Notes under the pieces: generated by a model
The model's input: only the letters and a program-made list of their open reading frames with translations
Told to the model about the DNA's origin: nothing
Database searches by the model: none
Shown: positions 16,980-25,650 of the stretch, one piece after another
Numbering within the stretch: the stretch's first letter is position 1
How the letters are laid out: every line of letters starts with the position of its first letter
Program-made: the position numbers and the translations under genes
DNA from: Rheinheimera sp. EpRS3
Lineage (GTDB): Bacteria > Pseudomonadota > Gammaproteobacteria > Enterobacterales > Alteromonadaceae
DNA length: 64,000 nt
Assembly (NCBI RefSeq): GCF_001513785.1
Contig: NZ_LNQS01000001.1
Span: forward strand, 620,001 to 684,000
Direction: 5' to 3'

Positions 16980-17976
16980 GTGGTAAGTAAGGTGAGGGCA
17001 ACTGCTGCCCCCACATGCGCTGCCACAGCCACGGCAATGCCACTGCCATATCACGGCGCATCGGTAACTGCTGCACGGGGGCGCTGTTTTTCGGGTCTAC
17101 CACAAACTCAAAGGCATAACTGCCTTCCTGCCCCATCCGCAGATCGGTAAGCAGCAAGGTGTCACCTTGTTGCTGCATAGTGTAAAAGCCCCGGCTGAAC
17201 CAGTGTAATTGCTGCACCGGTTTAAGCCAGGCATATTGTTGTTTAAGCGAGTGATCCCGCACTACATGCGTAAAACTAATCTCTGTAGTGCTGTCGAATA
17301 ATGAATAAAACCCTTCTGCGTAGCCCTGCTCGGTTATGACAACAATGCGCCACAATACTGTAGTCAGCGGCGCTGGCGTAACCAGCATTTGCTGATAATC
17401 CAGCTGCTGCTGACGCAGGCTGTTTTGCGCAACGTTGCTGACATGCTGCTGTGCTGCCACAGACCACAACATATAAGCACTGGAAACCGCCACTGCCGCG
17501 GCATTTACTGCCAGGCCGCGTGTTTTACCCAGCAGGTAATACCCCAGCCCCAGTAGCAGTGGCAGGGTATACAGGGGATCAATAATAAAGATGCTGCCAA
17601 CGGCAAAAGGAGTATTGGTAAAGGGTAAACCGAACTGGGTACCATACACCGTCATCGCATCTATTGCAGTGTGGGTTAGCAGAATAAGCCAGGTTGCCAG
17701 CAGCCAGCGCCAGTAATACTGCCGCTGCTGGCATAACATTGCTGCCAGCCAGGCCAGTACAGGGGATATCAGTGTCTGATACAAAAACGCATGGCTTTCC
17801 GTACGGTGCAACACCATGTTGCTTACGACATCGCCATAATCTATTACCACATCTAAATCAGGCAAAGTGCCCAGCACCGCTCCGGTAAGTACGGTTTTCA
17901 GCCGGGAGCCCGGCGTTTTGCCCATTACCGTGGCGGCAACGGCCGCACCCAATGCAAGTTGTGTTAATGAATCCAT
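16969..17976 (-). CDS. YdjM/DUF457-type membrane-bound metal-dependent hydrolase family protein
   Basis: 335 residues. The N terminus MDSLTQLALGAAVAATVMG and TVLTGAVLGTLPDLDVVIDYGD, then LHRTESHAFLYQTL, are the hallmark His/Asp motifs of the YdjM (DUF457/LexA-regulated hydrolase) family, which contains putative metal sites. About five membrane helices occupy residues 60-185 (for example WLLATWLILLTHTAIDAMT). A soluble C-terminal part of about 140 residues follows. The family is predicted to be hydrolases, with no clear substrate known to me. It stands between a DUF1543 gene and the acyltransferase gene, with no evident functional link. Confidence 0.8.
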   Translation of the reverse strand: MDSLTQLALGAAVAATVMGKTPGSRLKTVLTGAVLGTLPDLDVVIDYGDVVSNMVLHRTESHAFLYQTLISPVLAWLAAMLCQQRQYYWRWLLATWLILLTHTAIDAMTVYGTQFGLPFTNTPFAVGSIFIIDPLYTLPLLLGLGYYLLGKTRGLAVNAAAVAVSSAYMLWSVAAQQHVSNVAQNSLRQQQLDYQQMLVTPAPLTTVLWRIVVITEQGYAEGFYSLFDSTTEISFTHVVRDHSLKQQYAWLKPVQQLHWFSRGFYTMQQQGDTLLLTDLRMGQEGSYAFEFVVDPKNSAPVQQLPMRRDMAVALPWLWQRMWGQQLPSPYLPLNQ

Positions 17977-18026
17977 ACTGCTGTCAGGTACCCGTGCGTA
18001 GAATCAGGCCGGCATTTTAACAGATG

Positions 18027-18854
18027 TCAGCGATAAGCCAACTGTGGCCGGGCGGCATGAAAATACTCGTCGCTTTGTTCAAATAACTGTTCATCAAGGG
18101 CATTACGCAACTTCAGGTAATCGGATTTCAGCGTGGCTCTGGTGGTGCGCATATCCAGGTAATAGGGCGCGCGTTTGCCGTTAAAGTCTATAGCTTCGGC
18201 AATCTGCACAAAATGAATGCCTACTCTTTTTAATATTCTGGCCAGTGAAGGTTCAATCATCACATAGGCGTGGTAACGCTCGTCACGCACGCACATCAGG
18301 GTGGCCAGCAAATACAGCGCAACAGATACCAGCTTGCGGCATTGGCCCTGTACACTGGTTAAACCGGAATATTCATCTGTTGCTTCAATAACCTGGCTGT
18401 GGCGAATATCTTTTGGCACCGCAAGGCGTGATATTTCACAGATATTACGCCGGGAGAAATTAGCCGGCGCCAGTGCTGCATTGGTAAAGCTATTGGCAAA
18501 ATAACACTCCACCGGCAGCAATTGCTCTGGTGCTGCTGACGTGATCAGGCGCACGGTGCCAGCCAGAGTATCAGAATCAGTGTGTTTAATGGCGCAGTGG
18601 ATCGCCCGGTGATCAAACTGATCATACTCCAATTTATTTGGCCGTGGCGGTTCGTAGCGCAGTTCTTCACAATACACCTTATGGCGTAAGCGAAAAGTTT
18701 CATTGCGGTGCTCTTGCATACTTGCCACCCGCGCCTGATAAAAGTCAGGAAAATGCGACAAAGGGCTGTACAAAGAGGTACAGTTAAAAGGTGCTGCTAA
18801 TGTGTTTGCTGATGGTGAAAAAGCAGTATCTGCAACTGCTGCCAGAGAACTCAT
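18027..18854 (-). CDS. PEP-CTERM/exosortase-associated type acyltransferase
   Basis: About 275 residues from the ATG at 18854 (MSSLAAVADTAF); upstream in-frame ATGs at 18875 and 18959 lack a Shine-Dalgarno. The core has FRLRHKVYCEELRYEPPRPN, close to the opening of the LuxI-like GNAT fold, then LAGTVRLI, ICEISRLAVPKDIR and YVMIEPSLARILKRVGIHF. This pattern matches the acyltransferases annotated as PEP-CTERM/exosortase-system associated, distantly related to autoinducer synthases. No exosortase or PEP-CTERM protein is in this window. The product could be an acylated small molecule or lipid; substrate is unknown. Confidence 0.7.
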   Translation of the reverse strand: MSSLAAVADTAFSPSANTLAAPFNCTSLYSPLSHFPDFYQARVASMQEHRNETFRLRHKVYCEELRYEPPRPNKLEYDQFDHRAIHCAIKHTDSDTLAGTVRLITSAAPEQLLPVECYFANSFTNAALAPANFSRRNICEISRLAVPKDIRHSQVIEATDEYSGLTSVQGQCRKLVSVALYLLATLMCVRDERYHAYVMIEPSLARILKRVGIHFVQIAEAIDFNGKRAPYYLDMRTTRATLKSDYLKLRNALDEQLFEQSDEYFHAARPQLAYR

Positions 18855-19169
18855 AATGATGCCCCAAAAAGTCATTGTCTGCGCATTATCTGATTTTATA
18901 GTTGTATTAATTGCGCGTGAAATTAGCTTTCCGTGCGGTGTAAATGCTGACAATTCCATTGCAGGGCACTAAGGCCGGAATTACTATGCAGTTGATTCGG
19001 GTTTGCGTCAAATGCCAGATCGGTACTTTTATAAAGTAAATCAGCCAATTGAAACTAAGATTATGATTTAACGAAAGTAAAAAAATATTGTTATTTAACT
19101 AATGTTATTAAATGTAATTCAGCTTAAGTTCATCTTAAACATGTACTAACAGCATGAAGTATATGGCTA
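18855..19169. other. AT-rich intergenic region
   Basis: A 315-bp gap between the acyltransferase start and the end of ohrR. It becomes strongly AT-rich near 19060-19130 with runs of A and T and several TTAA tetranucleotides. No convincing ORF, RNA gene or terminator is visible; it should hold the acyltransferase promoter. Confidence 0.5.
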
Positions 19170-19619
19170 TTAGTCAACAGAACAACGTTCAAGTTGTTGA
19201 ATATCCGACTGAACTTGCCGCGCCAATGCTCTTAACTGGATTAACCGGTCATCGGTCAGTGATATTTGACAGCGCAATGCAGGCATCACACCCGCTACAG
19301 CCGTTTGTAGTGCTGTGCCGCTGCTGGTCAGTACAACATGTTTTACCCGCTCATCCACAGAAGATGGCATGCGTTTTAGCCAGCCTTTTTGTTCAAGCTT
19401 TTTTACCAGTGGCGTTAGGGTGCCTGAATCAAACAGCGTTTTGCTACCCAGTTCACCCAGGCTGATATTGTCTTGCTGCCATAAAGCCAGCATTACCACA
19501 TACTGCGGGTAGGTGAGATCAAAGGGCTGCAATAATGGCCGGTACAGCCGCACCACAGCATTAGAGGCGCTATAAAGCGCAAAGCACAGCTGCTGTTCCA
19601 GTGGTAAAGTTTTATTCAT
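19170..19619 (-). CDS. ohrR: OhrR-type MarR family peroxide-sensing repressor
   Basis: About 149 residues from the ATG at 19619, which gives the family start MNKTLPLEQQLCFALYSAS; the longer reading uses a TTG 36 nt upstream. The N-terminal Cys in QLCFALYSASNAV is the redox sensor conserved in OhrR. The winged helix includes LTYPQYVVMLALW, TLTPLVKKLEQKGWL and RMPSSVDERVKHVVLT. Oxidation of Cys by organic hydroperoxide releases DNA and induces ohr. It is divergent from ohr with a palindromic operator between, as in other ohrR-ohr pairs. Confidence 0.92.
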   Translation of the reverse strand: MNKTLPLEQQLCFALYSASNAVVRLYRPLLQPFDLTYPQYVVMLALWQQDNISLGELGSKTLFDSGTLTPLVKKLEQKGWLKRMPSSVDERVKHVVLTSSGTALQTAVAGVMPALRCQISLTDDRLIQLRALARQVQSDIQQLERCSVD

Positions 19620-19717
19620 CTGTTTTAATCCGGCAATTTTATTCAAGTGTACCAAACTTAGCTGGCGGCCTTATAGCTTTAGTAATTATATTTGAGGCAA
19701 AAAAGTTATATACAAAT

Positions 19718-19733
19718 ATCTTGCATACAAGAT
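19718..19733. promoter_or_regulatory. Probable OhrR operator
   Basis: ATCTTGCATACAAGAT is a palindrome with 6-bp arms around CATA, in the divergent ohrR-ohr gap. OhrR/MarR proteins bind palindromes of this kind between these two genes. It would control both promoters. No binding data; inferred from location and symmetry. Confidence 0.6.
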
Positions 19734-19793
19734 TAATTGGTTCTATTATGCAGGTGTTCGCTAATGGCAACTAACCTAACTGAGGAAATAACG

Positions 19794-20210
19794 ATGGATA
19801 TTCTTTATAAAGCAGTAGTAACGTCAACCGGCGGCCGTGATGGCGCAGCTAAATCAAGCGATGGTTTATTAGAAGTTAAACTGGCCGCGCCAAAAGAATT
19901 AGGTGGCGGCGGCGGGGCAACCAACCCTGAGCAGTTATTTGCTGCCGGTTATTCTGCCTGCTTTATCGGTGCAATGAAGTTTGTCGCTGGCCAGAGCAAA
20001 CAGGCACTGCCTGCCGATGTGAGCCTGCGTGCTGAAGTAGGTATTGGTAAAATTGAAGGTGGCTTTGGTCTGGATGTTGATTTGTTTATCAGCCTGCCGG
20101 GTATGGACAAAGCTGCAGCACAGCAACTGGTAGAAAAAGCGCACCATGTTTGTCCGTATTCAAATGCAACCCGCGGTAATATCGACGTGCGTTTACACGT
20201 TAGCGTATAA
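19794..20210 (+). CDS. ohr: Organic hydroperoxide resistance protein
   Basis: 138 residues from the ATG at 19794, which has AGGA upstream and gives the family start MDILYKAVVTSTGGRDG. The two redox cysteines are in AGYSACFIGAM and HHVCPYSNATRGN. Ohr is a dimeric thiol peroxidase that reduces organic hydroperoxides, using lipoylated proteins as reductant. A longer reading from 19737 is unlikely. The divergent ohrR gene and the palindrome between explain its control. A strong terminator follows. Confidence 0.95.
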   Translation: MDILYKAVVTSTGGRDGAAKSSDGLLEVKLAAPKELGGGGGATNPEQLFAAGYSACFIGAMKFVAGQSKQALPADVSLRAEVGIGKIEGGFGLDVDLFISLPGMDKAAAQQLVEKAHHVCPYSNATRGNIDVRLHVSV

Positions 20211-20226
20211 CCGCGTTGGTGCAACG

Positions 20227-20251
20227 AAAAGCCGGCTTTCGCCGGCTTTTT
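20227..20251. terminator. Bidirectional rho-independent terminator
   Basis: AAAAGCCGGC, TTTC and GCCGGCTTTTT form a GC-rich stem with flanking A and T tracts on both strands. It ends ohr and the convergent RND gene. Confidence 0.9.
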
Positions 20252-20254
20252 GCA

Positions 20255-22669
20255 TTATGCACGTTTAACAAAACGGCTAAGCAGGGCCGGCAATATAGTT
20301 AAATCGGCTGCCAGCGCCATTATCATGGCCGCGGCTGTTAGCAAGCCAAAATAGACACTGGGTAAAAAGCTGGAAAAACCAAACACGGCAAAACCTGCGG
20401 CAATAACCACTGAGGTAAACAACATTGCCATGCCGGTATGGGCAAAGGCGTTTTTCAGTGCAGTATCAGCAGGGGCCTGCAAATAACTGTGAACAAAGTG
20501 AATGGTGTCGTCAATCGCGATACCCATCGCAATGGCAGCAATGGTAATAGTCATAATGTCCAATGGAATGCCCAGCCAGCCAATAAGGCCTAAAATGCCA
20601 AGCGTGGTGCACACATTGGGTACCAGCGCTATCAGCGCAATTTTTAATGAGCGGAAAATCAGCAGCAAAATAACCGCCATGCCAAGGTAAACCAGGCCTA
20701 AGGTCATTATTTGCGAATCAAACAGCCGCGATAAAATATCCTGATACAACACAAACAGGTTGGTAAGGCTGTAATCTTCGGCTTTAAGGCCCACCGATTG
20801 TAAATCCTGATTTAGCTGTTGCATCAGCAGCTCGCGGTTAAGCCCCTCTGTGGTGTCCTGAATGCGGGTGGCAATGCGTACCTGCAGCGGATCTTCAGTC
20901 AGATAAGCGCCCACCAGCTGGTTAACGACCTTTTGATCCAGCAACTGATATATAGAATTTAATTCATACTCTGTCAGTGGTTTGCCATCGTTAAGCTGGG
21001 TAGCCAGGGTGGTAAAGTTAACCAGCGAGGTAACATTACCGGTAGCGGCAAACTCTGCCACCACGGCGTGCGCTACATGTAGCTGATTAAATTGCTCGGC
21101 ACTTAGCAGTAAATCTGCCTTGGTTTTTGCCGGATCAAGGGTAATAACAATATCCAATGGCGTAGAGCCACCAAATTCCTGATCAATAAACTTAAGCTCC
21201 TGGTACACCTGGGTGTCTGTGGCAAAATAATTAATAAAGCTGTTTTCCACATTCAGCCGCGCAATGCCCGGTAACAGTAGCGCAAACAATAGCAGGCAGG
21301 CAAAAACCGTGCGTAAAGGCGCCCGTTCTACCAAACGGCGGATAGCTTGTAAGCTGGTGCTGAGTATGGCGTAGTCGGCGGTTTCTGCTTTGCTTTTCAG
21401 CAGGCTAAGCAGGGCAGGAAACAGTAGCAGGCTGACACTCATGGTAATCAGCATGGCAATTAACATCATAAAACCAAAATCAACCACCGGCTGAATACCG
21501 CTGAAGATTAACGAGCCAAAACCGACAGAGGTGGTGACTGTGGCATAAAAGCACGGTGCCAGTTTTTGTTGTAATGTCATTGCCACGCGCTGCTGTTGGG
21601 TAGTGGTGGCATTGTTACGGGCGATATCGCGATAAGCGCCGATAAGGTGGATCATCACCGCCAGCGTTAAAATAAGCTGCAAGGCAATAAAATTGGCCGA
21701 AATAACGGTGGCGCGTATATCCAGAAAGGCAAACAGGCCAAGCGTAAGCCAAACGCTTGCTCCGCAGGCTAACACCGGAAACACTACCCAGCGTATGCTA
21801 CGGTACAGCAGTAACAACAGCAGGGCGATAATGCCAGCGATGGCGCTACCAAACACGGTGAGATCCCTGCTGATAATATCCACCAGATGCTGCGCCACCA
21901 CATAGCCACCACCGGTAAAGGTTTGGGCCCGTTGCTGCACCTGTTGGTTAATGTGTTCTATCTGCGCAATTTCCTGCTGGCGCTGTTTAACCAGCGCCTG
22001 GCGTAACGGATCAGCCTGATCCTGCAGTTCCGTCAGTGCTGTTTGTTCTTCCGCACTCAGTTCGCGTTGCAGCGTGTGGCGCTCAATTGCCAGCATATCG
22101 CTTTCCAGCGCGGTTAACTTCGCGTCTGGCTTAAACACAATTTGAATTGCTGCAGCGGTTTGGGCGGTATTTAGCAAAAGATCGGTAAAAATAGGGTGAT
22201 CACTGAGCAGCTGTTGCATCTGCGCCGCTGAGTATTGCTGTTTCTGCCAGGTAAGCGCAGATACATCAACGTCTGTGGTCAGCGCTGATGCATCGGCAAT
22301 CAGCGGTACGTTAAGCATCGACGTAACGCTTTGCACCCGTTCCAGCTTGCTGTATTGCTCACTTAGTGCAGTTAAGTCGGCAAAGGTAGTGTCAGTAAAC
22401 AACTCGCCGTTGCGTGGTTTATACGCCACCAGAATAAACTCATCCGGTGAAAAACGCTGGTTTGCCTGCTGGGTTTTAATGTATAGCGCGTTGTTTTTTA
22501 CCAGCAGGGTTTCGGCCGAGGCATCAATACGAAACTGCTGGACAAAAAATGCGGCTGCGCCAAGCAGGAAGACAAATAACGCTAATATAACAAAGCGTGC
22601 CTGCACAATGCTTTGCGCCAGCCACATGCTAAACCCGTTGTTATTCTGGCTGGTTGTTGAAGGCGTCAT
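20255..22669 (-). CDS. RND/MMPL-family exporter
   Basis: 804 residues with about 12 membrane helices in two halves. One helix is at about 27-45, five more at 270-420 and the second set at 450-470 and 650-800. Two large periplasmic loops separate them, with a Gln-rich coiled-coil segment near 210-250. Conserved stretches such as IAMGIAIDDTIHFVHSYL and YSIRWVVFPVLA-like segments place it in the MMPL/RND superfamily with a sterol-sensing-like domain. The upstream mlaA gene overlaps it by 29 nt, so the pair is co-translated. It probably moves lipids or hydrophobic compounds across the envelope, though the substrate is not visible. Confidence 0.83.
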   Translation of the reverse strand: MTPSTTSQNNNGFSMWLAQSIVQARFVILALFVFLLGAAAFFVQQFRIDASAETLLVKNNALYIKTQQANQRFSPDEFILVAYKPRNGELFTDTTFADLTALSEQYSKLERVQSVTSMLNVPLIADASALTTDVDVSALTWQKQQYSAAQMQQLLSDHPIFTDLLLNTAQTAAAIQIVFKPDAKLTALESDMLAIERHTLQRELSAEEQTALTELQDQADPLRQALVKQRQQEIAQIEHINQQVQQRAQTFTGGGYVVAQHLVDIISRDLTVFGSAIAGIIALLLLLLYRSIRWVVFPVLACGASVWLTLGLFAFLDIRATVISANFIALQLILTLAVMIHLIGAYRDIARNNATTTQQQRVAMTLQQKLAPCFYATVTTSVGFGSLIFSGIQPVVDFGFMMLIAMLITMSVSLLLFPALLSLLKSKAETADYAILSTSLQAIRRLVERAPLRTVFACLLLFALLLPGIARLNVENSFINYFATDTQVYQELKFIDQEFGGSTPLDIVITLDPAKTKADLLLSAEQFNQLHVAHAVVAEFAATGNVTSLVNFTTLATQLNDGKPLTEYELNSIYQLLDQKVVNQLVGAYLTEDPLQVRIATRIQDTTEGLNRELLMQQLNQDLQSVGLKAEDYSLTNLFVLYQDILSRLFDSQIMTLGLVYLGMAVILLLIFRSLKIALIALVPNVCTTLGILGLIGWLGIPLDIMTITIAAIAMGIAIDDTIHFVHSYLQAPADTALKNAFAHTGMAMLFTSVVIAAGFAVFGFSSFLPSVYFGLLTAAAMIMALAADLTILPALLSRFVKRA

Positions 22670-23561
22670 CGCGCTTTACTCCCTGTAAAAACTGGTTACG
22701 GAAATACAGGTAAGGGTCTTCAGCCTGCTGATAGAGTTTTTCATATACTCTGGCGCGATCTGAAAAGGTATCAACGGCACCAACACCCTGCAAATAATAG
22801 GTATCAGGTGGCGACGTTATTTGCCGCAGCGGGTCAAGCAGCACTTCACTGACTACTGAGGTAGAACCACGCACATTATTCTGCCCCAGTATAGGCAGTA
22901 CCAGATAGGGGCCGGGGCTGACGTTATAACCGGCCAGCGTATCGGCTAATGATTGCTTCGCTGATGGCAAATCAAACCAGGCTGTGGCGGGGTCAAACAA
23001 GCCAAGAATACCCACAGTACTGTTAATTAAAAAGCGGCCCAGGTTGGTGCCGGCGTCTTTTACTTCACCGGCGGCAAGGTTATTAAGCAGGCTAAGTGGC
23101 TCGCGGATATTACTAAAAGCATTACCTATTTTGCTGCGTACCACATCCGGCAACACATATTCGTAGCCTTTAACCAGCGGAATAAGCGCATAAGAGTAGG
23201 CGACATGGTTAAAGCCAAATATGGCGCGGTTCCAGCCTTCCAGCGGATCATTATACTGCTCTGCCGCTTCATCTTCCGGTGTTGCGGGGTCGTCACGGCT
23301 GGCCATATCCACCACTGTAGGCTGAATTTCAATATTGCCCTGTGAGGTTTTAATGGTGGTGGTTTTACCGCTGCTAAGTTGTTCTGTTGCAGTTATTGCT
23401 TCTGCGGCGGCTTCTGATTCTACAGCGGTTTCTGATTCTGCAGCAGCTTCGGTGGTTTGTTGCGCTGTTTCGGTAGCTGTACTATCGGGTGGTGCAGGCT
23501 TACTGGCACAACCGCTAAGGGTAAATAAAAAAAAGGCAGCAATAACGGTGGCTGTTTTCAT
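22641..23561 (-). CDS. mlaA: MlaA/VacJ-family outer membrane lipoprotein
   Basis: About 306 residues from the ATG at 23561, preceded by GGAG at 6 nt; the reading from 23573 adds four residues without a better site. The lipobox is LSGCAS. An Ala/Glu/Thr-rich low-complexity linker covers about residues 25-65. The MlaA domain follows with DPLEGWNRAIFGFNHVAY, NAFSNIREPLSLLNNLAAG, GRFLINSTVGILGLFDPA and YNVSPGPYLVLPILG. MlaA removes phospholipids from the outer leaflet of the outer membrane in the Mla system. Pairing with an RND/MMPL gene instead of mlaFEDCB is a known alternative layout. Confidence 0.93.
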   Translation of the reverse strand: MKTATVIAAFFLFTLSGCASKPAPPDSTATETAQQTTEAAAESETAVESEAAAEAITATEQLSSGKTTTIKTSQGNIEIQPTVVDMASRDDPATPEDEAAEQYNDPLEGWNRAIFGFNHVAYSYALIPLVKGYEYVLPDVVRSKIGNAFSNIREPLSLLNNLAAGEVKDAGTNLGRFLINSTVGILGLFDPATAWFDLPSAKQSLADTLAGYNVSPGPYLVLPILGQNNVRGSTSVVSEVLLDPLRQITSPPDTYYLQGVGAVDTFSDRARVYEKLYQQAEDPYLYFRNQFLQGVKRDDAFNNQPE

Positions 23562-23612
23562 GCAGAACTCCAATGTAAGTACCCTGACACCTAATGTAGC
23601 CAGCAGTTTATT

Positions 23613-24725
23613 TTAATTTTTTTCAGCTTCCTGTTTCTCATCAGCCATCGATGAAAAATCGATAATATCTTCAAGATTCAATTTGTAAGCTTCGATAAAA
23701 GCGTTTCTCAGCAGCCCTGCCAAGGCTTTTAATCTGGAGACATCCGGCTCGCTAAAATTACCGCTGACAGGAATCCGGGTCGCGATCAGGTTTTGTTCAC
23801 TGTTCTCCAGCAGTGTGGCGAACATGGCCGAAACACCCTCAACAAATATCTGCAGGGTATTCTCGTCGCCTTCTATCACATCTTTTACCACGTCTTCTTT
23901 CCAGGAGAAAATTTCCAGGTTGTAAATGCCAAACTTTACATAACCATTTAGCCGGCCGTTATCGCTGGCCAGCTCAGTTGCCAGTTCAAACTCGCCGGCT
24001 TCTACGTCAAACGGGGCATATATTTTAATAATATTGGCTGTCTCGGCAGTAGGCATTCTGTCCATTTTCAGATTGATATCAAACATCGGTAACTTTACAT
24101 TCGGATTAAACTTACCTTGGATGATAAAAGGGGTCTGCGTGGCCACCATACCGCTAAAATCGACTTCCGTCAGCAATTCTGACTTTGCGTCATTGTGCAG
24201 GTTAACAATCTCGCCTTCTACCTGGCTCAAAATCAGCTCACCAAGCACATCTTTGGCAATAGCATTAAACTCGATTTTGCCATCATGGATTGACAACTTA
24301 TCAATGGAGAACAGGGTTAAGTTATTTGCCAGACCAATCCAGGTGCGCTCATCCAGCACCGCATCCTCGGTGATGTCTTCCTGCCCGGCTCGGTCCTGTG
24401 CCATTATTACAGGCTGGTGAAATGCCATAGTGCTAACTATTTCACCATCGGCCAGCGCCGCCCAGGACAACTGAATATCAATGCGCTCGGCTGAAAACAG
24501 CGGCAGCTCGCCTTTGTCGTTAAGCTGATTAATTTCTATCTGTTTAATAACATAACCACCACGCCAAAGCGCCAAATCGATATCCCGCACCTGGCCGCTA
24601 ATACCTTCCTGCTGTTCCAGTAGCGAATTGACATACCATACCATCACAGGTGGCAGGGCTACTCTTACTGCTAGTAATACTAAAACCACAGCCAGCATGA
24701 TTTTTACACTGTTAGATAATCTCAT
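23613..24725 (-). CDS. DUF748/AsmA-like envelope protein
   Basis: 370 residues with one N-terminal membrane helix (IMLAVVLVLLAVRVALPPVMVW) and a long periplasmic region of beta-type repeats. Phrases such as DIDLALWRGGYVIKQIEI and IDKLSIHDGKIEFNAIAKD fit DUF748, whose members resemble AsmA/TamB lipid-transfer proteins. It stands just upstream of mlaA on the same strand (about 50 bp), so a shared envelope-lipid role is plausible. Precise function unknown. The region beyond its start marks the edge of the ssrA island. Confidence 0.75.
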   Translation of the reverse strand: MRLSNSVKIMLAVVLVLLAVRVALPPVMVWYVNSLLEQQEGISGQVRDIDLALWRGGYVIKQIEINQLNDKGELPLFSAERIDIQLSWAALADGEIVSTMAFHQPVIMAQDRAGQEDITEDAVLDERTWIGLANNLTLFSIDKLSIHDGKIEFNAIAKDVLGELILSQVEGEIVNLHNDAKSELLTEVDFSGMVATQTPFIIQGKFNPNVKLPMFDINLKMDRMPTAETANIIKIYAPFDVEAGEFELATELASDNGRLNGYVKFGIYNLEIFSWKEDVVKDVIEGDENTLQIFVEGVSAMFATLLENSEQNLIATRIPVSGNFSEPDVSRLKALAGLLRNAFIEAYKLNLEDIIDFSSMADEKQEAEKN

Positions 24726-24935
24726 GGGTAAGCGCTGTTTAAGGTGAATACAGAAATGCTAAGACAATAGCAAAGATCAAGCCACGTAGCTTGGAATGCT
24801 CAAGATGCTGAATTTAAATAACTTTACTAAAATTCACTAAGCTAGCTAACCAAGGCAAGACAAAATTTCGCGGATTATTTACCTGCAATTTTGTAAATTT
24901 TGCTGCAATGCAGGTGTGATAGTAGAACTAAAAAT
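24726..24935. other. Intergenic region left of the ssrA island
   Basis: A 210-bp AT-rich gap. It contains an inverted repeat, ACCTGCA at 24881-24887 and TGCAGGT at 24909-24915. No coding region is supported. It should include the promoter of the DUF748-mlaA-RND genes. Confidence 0.45.
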
Positions 24936-24993
24936 AAAAGGCCAGCATTTCTGCTGGGCTGTTGCTATTTGGCTGAGCTGGCGGGAGTTGAAC
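24936..24993. repeat. Left attachment-like copy of the ssrA 3' end
   Basis: 58 bp matching the ssrA 3' end and terminator with three mismatches. The tmRNA-like sequence is broken after the AACTGAC segment, where the true gene reads AACCCGCG. This is the far end of the ssrA island and not a working tmRNA. Confidence 0.8.
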
Positions 24994-25029
24994 TGACAAG
25001 ATTTTCAATATCTTCAATGATTTGAGGCG

Positions 25030-25650
25030 TTATCTGTCATCTTCTGATAAAAGTTGCGCGACAAGCAAGTGCACACTAGTCGTTGGGACTGTATCTATAG
25101 GTGTATCTGTGTTTAATACGTTGCCATGTGCGACTGCCAAATGCACATTCTGTTTAAAGTAATCCGTGTCATACCTTGCTTTACTGTATGTAGGCATCAT
25201 CTTTTTCAATTCAGCGTCGCAAATTTGCTTGTTTAATGGTGCTTTTTTTTGTGCTTGATGTAGCAGCAACCAAAATTCAAAGCATGGATTACTGAGAATA
25301 AAATTGATCTCTTTTCTTTGACACTCAGCCTGAATTGCAACTAGTGTTTCGCGAGGCCACGAGTCTCTATCAATTACTAACCATAACTCTTTGTTTTGAG
25401 CATTATTTTCAGTCTTGTACTTTTGTAAGCGTTCGAAAACTTTATCAGGAGATGATTGACCCCTCTTGGTTTCAAGAACTGGCATTCTTATATTTTTTCT
25501 GCCAAAAAGGTCAGTAAAATATAACTTTTCTGTTATCTGCCCTTCAGTTGCAATAACATATAGAGGTTTGACGCTCCATAATGTTTTTTCTCTGACTAAC
25601 GGTTTTTGTCTTCTGCCCAAGCTATTACCTATTAAGTCTCTTGAAATCAC
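25030..25650 (-). CDS. RloB-family TOPRIM-like protein
   Basis: 206 residues from a GTG at 25650. A TTG at 25620, just after the RloA stop and behind AGG, is an alternative start that gives the protein beginning LGRRQKPLV. Motifs seen are VIATEGQITEKLYF (the acidic EG..TE block), LWLVIDRDSW (paired acidic residues) and ILSNPCFEFWLLLHQ, the recognised RloB signature. RloB-like proteins have a TOPRIM-related fold and are predicted nucleases that partner an AAA ATPase. The gene overlaps the end of the ATPase gene by 26 nt. A defence role against phage is inferred from the family and the island setting. Confidence 0.82.
   Translation of the reverse strand: MISRDLIGNSLGRRQKPLVREKTLWSVKPLYVIATEGQITEKLYFTDLFGRKNIRMPVLETKRGQSSPDKVFERLQKYKTENNAQNKELWLVIDRDSWPRETLVAIQAECQRKEINFILSNPCFEFWLLLHQAQKKAPLNKQICDAELKKMMPTYSKARYDTDYFKQNVHLAVAHGNVLNTDTPIDTVPTTSVHLLVAQLLSEDDR

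Noticed and set aside
24960-24995. A tRNA or second tmRNA 3' end at the left copy
   Set aside because: Only the last part of the tRNA-like domain is present and it breaks after AACTGAC; no 5' partner, so it is an att-like remnant.
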